This document shows positions 1 through 7,415 of a DNA stretch of 33,706 bases, piece by piece. Both the position numbers and the translations under genes were made by a program. The notes under the pieces are model-generated. The model searched no databases, was not told where the DNA came from, and saw nothing but the letters and a program-made list of their open reading frames with translations. Position 1 is the stretch's first letter. Every line of letters starts with the position of its first letter. This stretch comes from Streptomyces sp. GC420 (lineage in GTDB: Bacteria; Actinomycetota; Actinomycetes; Streptomycetales; Streptomycetaceae): contig NZ_JAAAXQ010000034.1 in the NCBI RefSeq assembly GCF_009916105.1, positions 1 to 33,706 of the forward strand, given 5' to 3'.

Positions 1-2
1 GC

Positions 3-1274
3 CGGAGGGGGCTGCTGGGGCTCGGCGTCGGAGCCGCGGCGGCGATGGGCCTCGCGGGATGCAACATGCCCGGGAGCGGCGGCGGCGGCACGGACACCGG
101 CAAGGACGGCAAACGGGGCGCGAAGGACGGCAAGGGCCACGGGAAGGACTCCGTCGAGGCCCGGCCGATCGGGGACGGCTCCACCGCCGACACCGGGAAG
201 CAGCCCAGGCAGCCCGCCAAGCCGCAACGGCTCGAGCCGGGTCAGACACCGCCGCAGTTCGTGGTCTTCTCCTGGGACGGCGCGGGCGAGGTCGGCAACG
301 GCCTCTTCCCGCGCTTCCTCAAACTCGCGGAGGACCACGGCGCCGCGATGACCTTCTTCCTCTCCGGGGTCTACCTGCTGCCCGAGTCGAAGAAGTCCCT
401 CTACAAGCCGCCGAACAACCCCGTCGGCGCCTCCGACATCGGCTATCTCACCGACGAGCACGTCAAGGACACCATCAAATACGTGCGGCAGGCCTGGCTC
501 GAGGGCCACGAGATAGGCACCCACTTCAACGGGCACTTCTGCGGCGGTTCCGGTTCCGTCGCGAACTGGACGCCCGCGCAGTGGGAGAACGAGATCGAGC
601 AGGCGAAGTCCTTCGTCACCAAGTGGCGCACGAACACGGGATTCACCGATCTCGACCCGCTGCCCTTCGACTACGAGAAGGAACTCGTCGGCGGCCGCAC
701 CCCCTGCCTGCTCGGCCAGGACAATCTCCTGCCGACCGCGAAGAAGCTCGGCTGGCGCTACGACGCGAGTTCTCCCGGCGGCCGCCAGACGTGGCCGTCC
801 AAGAAGAACGGCATCTGGAACCTTCCCCTTCAGGGGGTTCCGTTCCCGGGGCACACCTTCGAGGTGCTTTCGATGGACTACAACATGCTCGCCAACCAGT
901 CGGTGAATTCCACCAACGGAAACCCGGCCCGCTATCCGGGATGGCGCCGGCAGGCACGTGACGCGTATCTCGCCGGTTTCCGGCGCGCGTACGAGAGCAA
1001 CCGGGCGCCGTTCTTCATAGGCAACCACTTCGAACAGTGGAACGGCGGCATCTACATGGACGCCGTCGAGGAGGCCCTGAAGGGCATGGCGGGACACAAG
1101 GACGTACGGCTGGTGTCGTTCCGGCAGTTCGCCGACTGGCTGGACGTCCAGGACCCCGCGGTCCTGGAGAAACTGCGCACCCTCGAAGTCGGGCAGCAAC
1201 CCCCCGGCGGCTGGAACGCCTTTATGAAGGACGCCGCGGAGCAGGACGTGGAGGGGCAGAAGGCGGCGACCTGA
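3..1274 (+). CDS. Lipoprotein with polysaccharide-deacetylase-like (NodB) fold, 5' end cut by window
   Basis: The frame is open to the left edge, so the true start lies outside. The first residues read RRGLLGLG, then an Ala-rich stretch and a lipobox LAGC (Cys encoded at 60-62). This is a twin-arginine-type lipoprotein signal, so the ATG at 45 inside it is not the start. After a Gly/Lys/Asp-rich linker the domain begins at FVVFSWDGAGE, which fits the first NodB motif. It continues to GTHFNGH, matching the His-x3-His metal-binding motif, and FFIGNHFEQW near the C-terminus. The family removes N- or O-acetyl groups from glycans. Only one Asp is visible in motif 1 instead of the usual Asp pair, so deacetylase activity is inferred. 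It precedes the cytochrome c maturation genes but is separated from them by a terminator-like hairpin. Confidence 0.8.
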   Translation, partial: RRGLLGLGVGAAAAMGLAGCNMPGSGGGGTDTGKDGKRGAKDGKGHGKDSVEARPIGDGSTADTGKQPRQPAKPQRLEPGQTPPQFVVFSWDGAGEVGNGLFPRFLKLAEDHGAAMTFFLSGVYLLPESKKSLYKPPNNPVGASDIGYLTDEHVKDTIKYVRQAWLEGHEIGTHFNGHFCGGSGSVANWTPAQWENEIEQAKSFVTKWRTNTGFTDLDPLPFDYEKELVGGRTPCLLGQDNLLPTAKKLGWRYDASSPGGRQTWPSKKNGIWNLPLQGVPFPGHTFEVLSMDYNMLANQSVNSTNGNPARYPGWRRQARDAYLAGFRRAYESNRAPFFIGNHFEQWNGGIYMDAVEEALKGMAGHKDVRLVSFRQFADWLDVQDPAVLEKLRTLEVGQQPPGGWNAFMKDAAEQDVEGQKAAT

Positions 1275-1276
1275 AA

Positions 1277-1313
1277 GGCCCGCCGACCCGTATGGAGGGA
1301 TCTCTCGCGGGCC
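1277..1313 (+). terminator. Probable intrinsic terminator after the deacetylase-like lipoprotein
   Basis: GGCCCGC (1277-1283) pairs with GCGGGCC (1307-1313) across a 23-nt loop and is followed by CTCTTTA. It starts just past the stop codon. The loop is long, so confidence is moderate. Confidence 0.4.
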
Positions 1314-1387
1314 CTCTTTACAACGGGCCTTACGGGCACCCAGGGGGGTGCGGAAGATCCCCGGCGACGCCATGCGAAACTTTTCAC

Positions 1388-2002
1388 ATGAGTCTTGGCC
1401 GCACTCCCCGACGCCGTACGCACCGCCGTGCCGCCGTGCCGGCCGCAGCCGTGGCCGCCGGTGTGCTCGCCCTGTCGGCCTGCGGGTCCGGCGGCACCTC
1501 CGGCGGTTCGAGCGGCGCCGGCTTCGTCACCGGCACCGGCGGCATCGACACCGTCGCGAAGTCGAAGCGGCAGGACGCGCCCGAGCTCGAGGGCGAGACC
1601 CTCGACGGTGACCGGCTCAGCACCGCGGACTACAAGGGCAAGATCCTCGTGATCAACGTCTGGGGCTCCTGGTGCACCCCGTGCCGCGCCGAGGCGCCCT
1701 ATCTCGCCAAGGTCGCCGAGGAGACCGAGGCCAAGGGTGTCGCGTTCGTCGGGATCAACACGCGCAACCCCGAGAAGGGCCCCGCGCTCGCCTTCGAGAA
1801 GGACTTCGGGGTCGGCTATCCGAGCCTGTACGACCCCACGGGCAAGCAGTTGCTGCGCTTCCCCAAGGGCAGCCTCAACGCCCAGGCCATTCCGTCGACC
1901 ATCGTCATCGACCGGGACGGAAAGATCGCGGCGCGTGCGCTCTTCGCCCTCAACGGGGAGAAGCTGCACAAGATGATCGACCCGCTCATCGCGGAGAAGT
2001 GA
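1388..2002 (+). CDS. resA: ResA-like thiol-disulfide oxidoreductase lipoprotein
   Basis: The protein has 204 residues. The start chosen is the ATG giving MSLGRTPRRR, because it directly precedes a lipoprotein signal with lipobox LSAC (Cys32); the frame upstream of it has no homology. A Gly/Ser linker follows, then a thioredoxin domain of the AhpC/TSA-Redoxin type. Its active site is WCTPC (Cys96, Cys99), with the usual cis-Pro segment IPSTIVID. ResA reduces the disulfide formed in the CXXCH motif of apocytochrome c outside the membrane so that haem can be attached. It is first in a run with ccdA, resB and ccsA (4 nt to ccdA), which supports that role over a general thioredoxin role. No strong Shine-Dalgarno is visible before the ATG. 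Confidence 0.92.
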   Translation: MSLGRTPRRRTHRRAAVPAAAVAAGVLALSACGSGGTSGGSSGAGFVTGTGGIDTVAKSKRQDAPELEGETLDGDRLSTADYKGKILVINVWGSWCTPCRAEAPYLAKVAEETEAKGVAFVGINTRNPEKGPALAFEKDFGVGYPSLYDPTGKQLLRFPKGSLNAQAIPSTIVIDRDGKIAARALFALNGEKLHKMIDPLIAEK

Positions 2003-2006
2003 TCGC

Positions 2007-2777
2007 GTGAGCGCTCTGGCCGCCGCCTCCTCCGTCGGCGTGAACGAAACCGTCCTGTCGGGCGCGCTGCTGCTGGCGCTCCCCATCGCCGTCCTCGGCG
2101 GCCTGATCTCGTTCTTCTCGCCCTGCGTCCTGCCCCTCGTGCCCGGCTACCTGTCGTACGTCACGGGGGTCAGCGGCGTCGACCTGGCGCAGGCCAGACG
2201 CGGCCGGATGGTCGCCGGGGCCAGTCTGTTCGTCCTCGGTTTCACAGCCGTCTTCGTCTCCGGCGGGGCGCTGTTCGGCAGCTTCGGCGAGACCCTCCAG
2301 GAGCACCGGGAGACGATCACCCGGGTGATGGGCGGGGTCACCATCCTGCTCGGTGTCTTCTTCATGGGCGGCATGCCCTGGCTGACCCAGCGTGAGTTCC
2401 GTTTCCACAGGCGGCCCGCGGTCGGCCTGCTGGGAGCGCCCATGCTGGGCGTCCTCTTCGGCATCGGCTGGACGCCCTGCATCGGCCCCACGCTGTCCGC
2501 CGTCAACGTCCTCGCCCTGAACGAGGGGAGCGCCGGACGAGGGGCGCTCCTCACCGTCGCGTACTGTCTGGGACTCGGGGTGCCCTTCATCCTCGCGGCG
2601 GTCGCCTTCCGGCGGGCGCTCGGCGCGTTCGCCTGGGTCAAGCGGCACTACGTGTGGGTGATGCGCACCGGCGGCATCATGCTGATCGCGACCGGCGTGC
2701 TTCTCGTCACAGGGATCTGGGACAGCATCGTCCAGGACATGCAGGTCTGGTCCAACGGCTTCACGGTGGGGATCTGA
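2007..2777 (+). CDS. ccdA: CcdA-type cytochrome c biogenesis membrane protein
   Basis: The protein has 256 residues and starts with GTG four bases after the resA stop. It is almost entirely hydrophobic, with about six transmembrane segments, as expected for the CcdA/DsbD core family. The two redox cysteines lie in SPCVLPLVPGYL (Cys40) and GWTPCIGP (Cys158), both in membrane helices. CcdA carries reducing equivalents from cytoplasmic thioredoxin across the membrane to ResA. Length and motifs match a complete member. Tight spacing on both sides (4 nt to resA, 4 nt to resB) indicates co-transcription and probably translational coupling. Confidence 0.93.
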   Translation: MSALAAASSVGVNETVLSGALLLALPIAVLGGLISFFSPCVLPLVPGYLSYVTGVSGVDLAQARRGRMVAGASLFVLGFTAVFVSGGALFGSFGETLQEHRETITRVMGGVTILLGVFFMGGMPWLTQREFRFHRRPAVGLLGAPMLGVLFGIGWTPCIGPTLSAVNVLALNEGSAGRGALLTVAYCLGLGVPFILAAVAFRRALGAFAWVKRHYVWVMRTGGIMLIATGVLLVTGIWDSIVQDMQVWSNGFTVGI

Positions 2778-2781
2778 ACCC

Positions 2782-4566
2782 ATGAGCAATACGGAAACCG
2801 ACGTCACACGGGACGAGCGGCAGGACCGGCGGGAACTCGGCGAGGCCGGCTCCCAGCTGTCCACCGCGCCCGTGGAGGACTCCGGCGGGGTTCCCGGGCT
2901 GGGTCTCGTCGGCTGGGCGCGCTGGTTCTGGCGGCAGCTCACCTCCATGCGGGTCGCGCTGATCCTGCTCTTCCTGCTGTCCCTCGGCGCGATCCCCGGG
3001 TCGCTGATCCCGCAGAACAACGTCGACAAGACGAAGGTCGAGGCGTTCAGGGAGGCGCACGGGACGCTGGCGCCGCTCTACGACAAGCTCCAGCTGTTCG
3101 ACGTCTACAGCTCGGTGTGGTTCTCCGCGATCTACATCCTGCTGTTCGTCTCCCTCATCGGCTGCATCGTCCCCCGGAGCCTGCAGTTCGCCGGGCAGCT
3201 GCGCGGCCGCCCGCCGGGCGCCCCCAGCAGGCTCACCCGGCTGCCCGCGTACACCACCTGGCGCACCGAGGCCGACCCGGAGCAGGTGCGTGAGCTGGCG
3301 CTCGCGCTGCTGAAGCGGCGCCGCTTCCGCGCCCGCATCGCCGGGAACGCGGTCGCCGCGGAGAAGGGCTACCTGCGCGAGGCCGGCAATCTCCTCTTCC
3401 ACGTCTCGCTGATCGTCATCCTGCTCGGGTTCGCCGCGGGGCAGCTGTTCAAGTCCGAGGGCGGCAAGCTGATCGTCGAGGGCGACGGCTTCTCCAACAC
3501 GCTCACGCAGTACGACGACTTCCGCTCCGGCAGCATGTTCAGCACGGACGACATGGAGCCGTTCAGCTTCACCCTGGACGAGTTCACCGGCACATACGAG
3601 AAATCGGGGCCCAACAAGGGAACGCCCCGCACCTTCCAGGCGGAGGTCACCTACTCCGAGGGCGTCGACGGCAAGGGGAAGAAGGCCGTCATCGAGGTGA
3701 ACAAGCCGCTGAAGGTCGGCGGTTCCAAGGTCTTCCTCCTCTCCCACGGCTACGCGCCGGTGGTCTCCGTCACCGACGCCCGCGGGAAGGTCGTCTACAA
3801 GGGCGCCGTGCCGCTGCTGCCCATCGACAACAACATCACCTCCACGGGCGCCATCAAGGTCAACGACGGCTACCGCAACACGAAGGGCGAGAAGGAGCAG
3901 CTCGGCTTCAACGCCTTCTTCGTGCCGACCTTCGCGGGCGCGGGGCAGGGCAACATGTTCTCCCAGTTCCCGGGGCTCGGATATCCCGTGCTGGCGCTCT
4001 CGGCGTACCACGGGAGCCTCGGCACCGACTCGGGCATCCCGCAGAACGTCTACCAGCTCGACACCCGCAAGCTGAAGGAGTTCGAGGACTCCGAGGGCCG
4101 GCTGCTCAAGAAGCGGCTGCTGCCCGGCGAGACCCTGGAACTGCCCGACGGCGCCGGCTCGGTCACGTTCGAGGGCGTCAAGGAGTGGGCCAGCTTCCAG
4201 GTCTCGCAGCAGCCCGGCAACGGCGCCGCGCTCGCCGGCGCGGTCGCCGCGATCGGCGGGCTGATCGGCTCCCTGTTCATCCAGCGGCGCCGCGTCTGGG
4301 TGCGGACCACTGCGGACGCCGACGGCATCACCGTCGTCGAGATGGCCGGACTCGGCCGCAGCGAGTCCGCGAAGCTCCCCGAAGAACTGGCGGACCTCGC
4401 GGCGAGCCTGCACGCGGAGGCGCCCACCGCCCCCGAGCGCGAAGCCGAGCCGGAATCCGGGTCCGCGTCCGAGCCGGAGGACGCGACCGCGTCCCGTACG
4501 TCCGAACCCCGAGAGTCCGCAGATCCTGCCGGTCCTGCTGATCCTGCCGAAGGAGCGCGCGCGTGA
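2782..4566 (+). CDS. resB: ResB-family cytochrome c biogenesis protein (CcsB/Ccs1)
   Basis: The protein has 594 residues and starts with ATG four bases after ccdA. An N-terminal cytoplasmic stretch is followed by the family hallmark WRQLTSMRVALILLFLLSL (about residues 51-70). Further membrane segments lie around residues 115-130 and 205-220. A large extracytoplasmic domain covers roughly residues 225-475, and a final membrane segment lies near 485-500. The last 60 or so residues are an acidic Glu/Ser/Ala/Pro-rich tail, probably disordered and typical of streptomycete versions. ResB and CcsA form the system II cytochrome c synthetase that exports haem and ligates it to CXXCH. Its stop overlaps the ccsA start by 4 bases. 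Confidence 0.94.
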   Translation: MSNTETDVTRDERQDRRELGEAGSQLSTAPVEDSGGVPGLGLVGWARWFWRQLTSMRVALILLFLLSLGAIPGSLIPQNNVDKTKVEAFREAHGTLAPLYDKLQLFDVYSSVWFSAIYILLFVSLIGCIVPRSLQFAGQLRGRPPGAPSRLTRLPAYTTWRTEADPEQVRELALALLKRRRFRARIAGNAVAAEKGYLREAGNLLFHVSLIVILLGFAAGQLFKSEGGKLIVEGDGFSNTLTQYDDFRSGSMFSTDDMEPFSFTLDEFTGTYEKSGPNKGTPRTFQAEVTYSEGVDGKGKKAVIEVNKPLKVGGSKVFLLSHGYAPVVSVTDARGKVVYKGAVPLLPIDNNITSTGAIKVNDGYRNTKGEKEQLGFNAFFVPTFAGAGQGNMFSQFPGLGYPVLALSAYHGSLGTDSGIPQNVYQLDTRKLKEFEDSEGRLLKKRLLPGETLELPDGAGSVTFEGVKEWASFQVSQQPGNGAALAGAVAAIGGLIGSLFIQRRRVWVRTTADADGITVVEMAGLGRSESAKLPEELADLAASLHAEAPTAPEREAEPESGSASEPEDATASRTSEPRESADPAGPADPAEGARA

Positions 4567-5651
4567 TCCCCCTCGCCGCCGGAACCAATGAGAACCTCGC
4601 CAATCTCAGCAACATGCTGATCTATTCGGCGATCGCCGTGTACACCCTGGCCTTCCTCGCGCACATCGCCGAGTGGGTCTTCGGCAGCCGCAGCAAGGTC
4701 GGGCGCACCGCGGCCGCCCTCACCGCGCAGCCGGCCTCCCGCGCGGCCGCGCCGGCGGTGCGGGTGAAGAAGGAGGGCGGCGGCACCGCCGTCCTGGAAC
4801 GGCCCGAGGTGGTCACGCGGGCCGCCTCCGGCGCGCGGGACGTGCCGGACGGGCCCGGGGCGCACGGCGGCGACGAGAAGGGCGACCTCTACGGGCGCAT
4901 CGCCGTCTCCCTCACCGTCCTCGCCTTCCTGATCGAGGCGGGCGGCGTGGTCGCCAGGGCGCTGTCCGTGCAGCGGGCGCCCTGGGGCAACATGTACGAG
5001 TTCTCCATCACCTTCTCCACGGTGGCGGTCGGCACGTACCTCGGCTTCCTCGCGGCGGGGAAGAACGTCCGCTGGCTCGGGCTGCCCCTGGTCACCACGG
5101 TCCTCCTCGACCTCGGGATCGCGGTCAACCTCCTCTACACCGCGAGCGCCCAGCTGGTTCCCGCCCTGAAGTCGTACTGGCTGTACATCCACGTCTCCAC
5201 CGCGATCTTCTGCGGAGCCGTGTTCTACCTGGGCGCGGTCGCCTCGGTGCTCTACCTGTTCCGCGACTCGTACGAGAACAAGCTGGCCGGCGGGGGCAAG
5301 CCCGGCGGCTTCGCCACCTCCGTGCTGGAGCGGCTGCCCTCCGCGCTCTCGCTCGACAAGTTCGCGTACCGCGTCAACGCCGCGATCTTCCCGCTGTGGA
5401 CCTTCACGATCATCGCGGGCGCGATCTGGGCGGGCGACGCCTGGGGCCGCTACTGGGGCTGGGACGCCAAGGAGGTCTGGTCCTTCATCACCTGGGTCGG
5501 CTACGCCTGCTACCTGCATGCCCGGGCCACCGCGGGCTGGAGGGGCCGCAAGGCCGCCTACCTGGCGCTCATCGCCTTCGCCTGCTTCCTCTTCAACTAC
5601 TACGGCGTCAACCTCTTCGTGAACAGCAAGCACTCGTACGCCGGAGTCTGA
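4563..5651 (+). CDS. ccsA: CcsA-family cytochrome c synthetase subunit
   Basis: The protein has 362 residues. Its GTG start overlaps the resB stop (GTGA), so translation is probably coupled. The first membrane helix (about 15-38) is followed by a 60-residue Ala/Lys-rich hydrophilic stretch, then the multi-helix core. Core motifs are WGNMYEFS (about 141-148) and the Trp-rich haem-handling element WGWDAKEVWSFITW, followed by YLHAR. A late conserved segment is NYYGVNLF. These identify the haem-handling CcsA/CcmC/CcmF superfamily. With ResB it should export haem and attach it to apocytochromes such as those of the bcc complex. It is the last gene of the run; a strong hairpin follows. Confidence 0.94.
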   Translation: MIPLAAGTNENLANLSNMLIYSAIAVYTLAFLAHIAEWVFGSRSKVGRTAAALTAQPASRAAAPAVRVKKEGGGTAVLERPEVVTRAASGARDVPDGPGAHGGDEKGDLYGRIAVSLTVLAFLIEAGGVVARALSVQRAPWGNMYEFSITFSTVAVGTYLGFLAAGKNVRWLGLPLVTTVLLDLGIAVNLLYTASAQLVPALKSYWLYIHVSTAIFCGAVFYLGAVASVLYLFRDSYENKLAGGGKPGGFATSVLERLPSALSLDKFAYRVNAAIFPLWTFTIIAGAIWAGDAWGRYWGWDAKEVWSFITWVGYACYLHARATAGWRGRKAAYLALIAFACFLFNYYGVNLFVNSKHSYAGV

Positions 5652-5698
5652 CCGTCATCCCGGCCGCCACCCGGGCAGCCGCCCCGACCGTGACCGGC

Positions 5699-5742
5699 GA
5701 GGGCCGGTTCCCCGCGATCCGTGTCGCGGGGAACCGGCCCTC
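5699..5742. terminator. Strong bidirectional terminator between ccsA and the convergent gene
   Basis: The arms 5699-5717 and 5724-5742 are a perfect 19-bp inverted repeat around a 6-nt loop (TCCGTG). It lies between two converging genes. There is no long T-tract, as is usual in Streptomyces, so stem stability would have to do the work. Confidence 0.75.
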
Positions 5743-5803
5743 CGCCGTCGGGACGGCACGGACGCAGTCCCGGGGCCGCCGGCGGCTCACCGTCCGCGGC
5801 CGC

Positions 5804-7351
5804 TCACTCGGGCGCCGTGCACGTCCGTGCCGGGGGCTTGCCCTCCGGCCACGCCAGCGCCGTGAAGCGCGGACCCTTCGGCCGGGGGTCCAGGGTCACC
5901 ACCGGGACCGCCTTGTCGTACGGGTTGCCGTCGTTGTCCAGGCAGATCCACCCGCTCGCGCCGCTGACCCGCTTCACCGAGTGCAGCCGCGGCCAGTTGC
6001 CGCTCACGTCGGCCAGTTCCGGCATCTCGACCTCGCCGCTCGTCGTGTTGCGGATGGCCGTGACGGCCGTCCAGACGGAGTCGTGGGCGATCATCGCGTC
6101 GCCGTCGCGCAGATCGACCTTCCCGACGGGCCCGACCGGTGCCTTCCGCGCCTTTTGGGCGAGATCCGCGAACGCCCGTGAGTCGGCCGCCGATCCGCCG
6201 GTCTTCGGGGCGTCGGGCGAGACCCAGGCGTCCGGGTGGGCCAGTGCCGCGTAGCGCAGGGTGATCCCGCCGCTCAGCGCGTCCCAGTCCAGGTCCGGAT
6301 CGGCGATCATGTCGTTGGCGGCGTCGCCGGTCAGCACGGTGAACTTCTTCTCGGTGCAGCCGCGCTGCCCCAGTTCGTTGATGAACTGCCGCAGCTGCAC
6401 GGGCCGTCCGGCGAAGTAGATGGTGCTGGGCGCGGCGTCGCAGATCGTCGGCACCATCTGTGCGAAGTCGTTGGCGGTCCGCCCCTCGCTGTCCACGTCG
6501 TCGGGTGACTTGAACGTCTCCGGCGCCCGGCTCTCCCCCGCGAGGAGCGAGGTGAAGGCCCGGTTGAGGGTGTCGATGTAGTTGTCGCCCGTGCGCCGGT
6601 CCGCGACGAGCAGGGTGTCGGCGGGGTCCGCCTTCTCGGTCTTCTCCGCGTAGGAGGCGAGGGCGGCGGCCTCGTCCTCATTGGTGGGCGCGACCCGGGC
6701 GAGCCCCGGGAAGGCCTGGTTGCCGTTCTTGTTGGCGATGTCGTCGGCCGTGATACTGCCGCCCACGACGGGGATCCCCTCGTGCGTCAGCCAGTCGACG
6801 GCCGCCTGAGTGTGCCGCACGCTGGTGCCGATACCGGCGACCGCCCGGAGATTGTCCGGTGCGTCCGTCATGGTCCTGAGCTGCTCCGCGACGTGCTGCC
6901 ACTGGATGCCGCCGCGCCCAGGATTGGCCAGGACCAGCCGGATCGCGGGCGCCTTCTTCCCCGACAGCCGGTTGGCGCGGTACTGGGCGAGGTAGGCGCC
7001 CTGCACCATGTGGCGGATGCTCGCCGTGCCGTGGCTGGTCGGTGAGGTCATCGGCAGCATCACGGCCACCGTCGCGTACGGCTTGCGCTTTTGGGCCTGC
7101 CTGTTCTCCGCCGCGATGCGGTCCGAGACCTCCGCGAGATCGTCGCTGAACGTGTCACTGCCGTCGGTGACACCGATGCACTCGCTTTCGGGGCCCATCC
7201 GCACCAGTTTCTCGCCGCAGGAGTCGGGGCCGGTGAAGCGGTCCACGGCCCACCATGCGGCTCCGCCCAGCAGGGTCAGCGCGAGCAGGATCGCGAGTGG
7301 TCTGCCGATGGGCCACGGGGTGCCGCGCCGCCGGAGTATGCGTATCGCCAC
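5804..7351 (-). CDS. Membrane-anchored periplasmic-binding-protein-like (type 1) protein
   Basis: The protein has 515 residues with a GTG start; AGGGGAC lies a few bases upstream as a possible ribosome site. A short basic N-terminus (RILRRRG) precedes a single membrane helix at about residues 17-37 with no lipobox, so the protein is probably tethered outside the membrane. Two cysteines just after it (45 and 58) could form a disulfide. Residues from about 90 onward fit a type 1 periplasmic-binding (Leu/Ile/Val-binding) fold, with PVVGGSITADDIANKNG and IYFAGRPVQLRQFINEL as typical segments. No permease genes adjoin it. Its only same-strand partner is the P-loop NTPase 64 bases upstream, so a sensing role is as likely as transport. 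The exact ligand is unknown. Confidence 0.72.
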   Translation of the reverse strand: MAIRILRRRGTPWPIGRPLAILLALTLLGGAAWWAVDRFTGPDSCGEKLVRMGPESECIGVTDGSDTFSDDLAEVSDRIAAENRQAQKRKPYATVAVMLPMTSPTSHGTASIRHMVQGAYLAQYRANRLSGKKAPAIRLVLANPGRGGIQWQHVAEQLRTMTDAPDNLRAVAGIGTSVRHTQAAVDWLTHEGIPVVGGSITADDIANKNGNQAFPGLARVAPTNEDEAAALASYAEKTEKADPADTLLVADRRTGDNYIDTLNRAFTSLLAGESRAPETFKSPDDVDSEGRTANDFAQMVPTICDAAPSTIYFAGRPVQLRQFINELGQRGCTEKKFTVLTGDAANDMIADPDLDWDALSGGITLRYAALAHPDAWVSPDAPKTGGSAADSRAFADLAQKARKAPVGPVGKVDLRDGDAMIAHDSVWTAVTAIRNTTSGEVEMPELADVSGNWPRLHSVKRVSGASGWICLDNDGNPYDKAVPVVTLDPRPKGPRFTALAWPEGKPPARTCTAPE

Positions 7352-7379
7352 AGGTCCGTCCCCTGTCGAGTGCTGCCGG

Positions 7380-7406
7380 TCAGTGGTCAGTGGTCGGTGG
7401 TCAGTG
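7380..7406. repeat. Short tandem repeat, 7-bp unit TCAGTGG, about four copies
   Basis: Three full units (third TCGGTGG) and a six-base fourth unit lie in the 64-nt gap between the NTPase stop and the binding-protein start. It could be a slippage site that changes spacing between the two genes. No function is established. Confidence 0.6.
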
Positions 7407-7415
7407 CTCGGGTGC

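Noticed and set aside
45..1274. ATG at 45 as the start of the first gene
   Set aside because: It lies inside a signal peptide whose twin-arginine and hydrophobic region are encoded upstream to the window edge.
2761..4413. Long minus-strand open frame opposite resB (about 550 codons)
   Set aside because: It is rich in Arg, Glu, Gly and Asp without motifs and lies fully antisense to a clear ResB. GC bias leaves such frames open.
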